Of a DNA stretch of 64,000 bases, positions 63,966 through 64,000 are shown in pieces. Made by a program: the position numbers and the translations under genes. The stretch comes from an uncultured Collinsella sp. (GTDB taxonomy: Bacteria > Actinomycetota > Coriobacteriia > Coriobacteriales > Coriobacteriaceae). The DNA lies in the NCBI GenBank assembly GCA_900752215.1, contig CAADUO010000056.1, positions 5,447 to 69,446 on the forward strand, given 5' to 3'. The stretch's first letter is position 1. Each line of letters starts with the position of its first letter. Under the pieces are notes generated by a model. That model was given only the letters and a program-made list of their open reading frames with translations. It was not told where the DNA came from and searched no databases.

Positions 63966-64000
63966 AGCCGTTTAAATTCCGTGCCCGCTTTTAACCGCTC

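Overview
The window looks like a chromosomal segment of a high-GC, Gram-positive gut anaerobe of the class Coriobacteriia, most likely Collinsella or a close relative. This is inferred from base composition, GC-rich codon use, cell-wall-anchored proteins ending in LAxTG- or MPxTG-type sorting signals, and a small SRP RNA. I recognise the protein families, but the species is a guess. About 40 genes are supported. No rRNA, CRISPR array, transposase, prophage or plasmid replication gene was seen.

Layout. 1-9 kb: start of a peptidase gene, a polar amino-acid ABC importer (ATPase, permease, Tat-exported lipoprotein), an aldose-1-epimerase-like protein, an MFS transporter, a low-molecular-weight tyrosine phosphatase, and a pyridoxamine-kinase pair. 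9-15 kb: a MarR-controlled heterodimeric ABC exporter and a GGDEF protein. 15-19 kb: a divergent LysR regulator facing an SDR / OFA-type MFS / Gfo-Idh catabolic operon. 19-26 kb: Tex, a TalC-type transaldolase, a HAD phosphatase and an RlmKL-type rRNA methyltransferase whose first catalytic half looks degenerate. 26-31 kb: a Kup potassium transporter in line with a small membrane protein and a KdpD/KdpE-like two-component system. 31-42 kb: a nitroreductase, an LtaS-like membrane sulfatase-fold enzyme, a 1366-residue wall-anchored protein, a flavodoxin-like protein and an AAA/DUF4143 ATPase with 23-bp iterons upstream. 42-48 kb: a second heterodimeric ABC exporter, a coiled-coil surface protein and the SRP RNA. 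48-60 kb: a single 12-kb gene for a giant pilin-repeat adhesin. 60-64 kb: a TadA-glycerate kinase fusion, tRNA-Ser(UGA), a TetR regulator and LemA.

The most unusual feature is the density of non-coding palindromic DNA. Three arrays (3, 5 and 8 units) of a 62-bp element occur, always in the same orientation. Each unit carries complementary GGAAA...TCCC and GGGA...TTTCC arms. Two of the arrays bracket the wall-anchored protein at 35-39 kb, together with inverted copies of a roughly 93-bp terminator-bearing element. Several other dispersed palindrome families sit at gene ends: GTGACAAAGGG...CCCTTTGTCAC, a roughly 160-bp MITE-like element in two copies, a 67-bp GTTGCGGTG element in two copies, and a TTTGGGACGGG element. 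The AAA/DUF4143 gene is preceded by about six 23-bp direct repeats.

How the genes work together. The two ABC exporter pairs each combine one canonical and one degenerate nucleotide-binding site. The wall proteins, the LtaS-like enzyme and the giant adhesin form a cell-surface theme. Potassium uptake (Kup) appears to be linked to its own sensor pair. Several small operons have a local regulator of the expected family (MarR, LysR, KdpDE).
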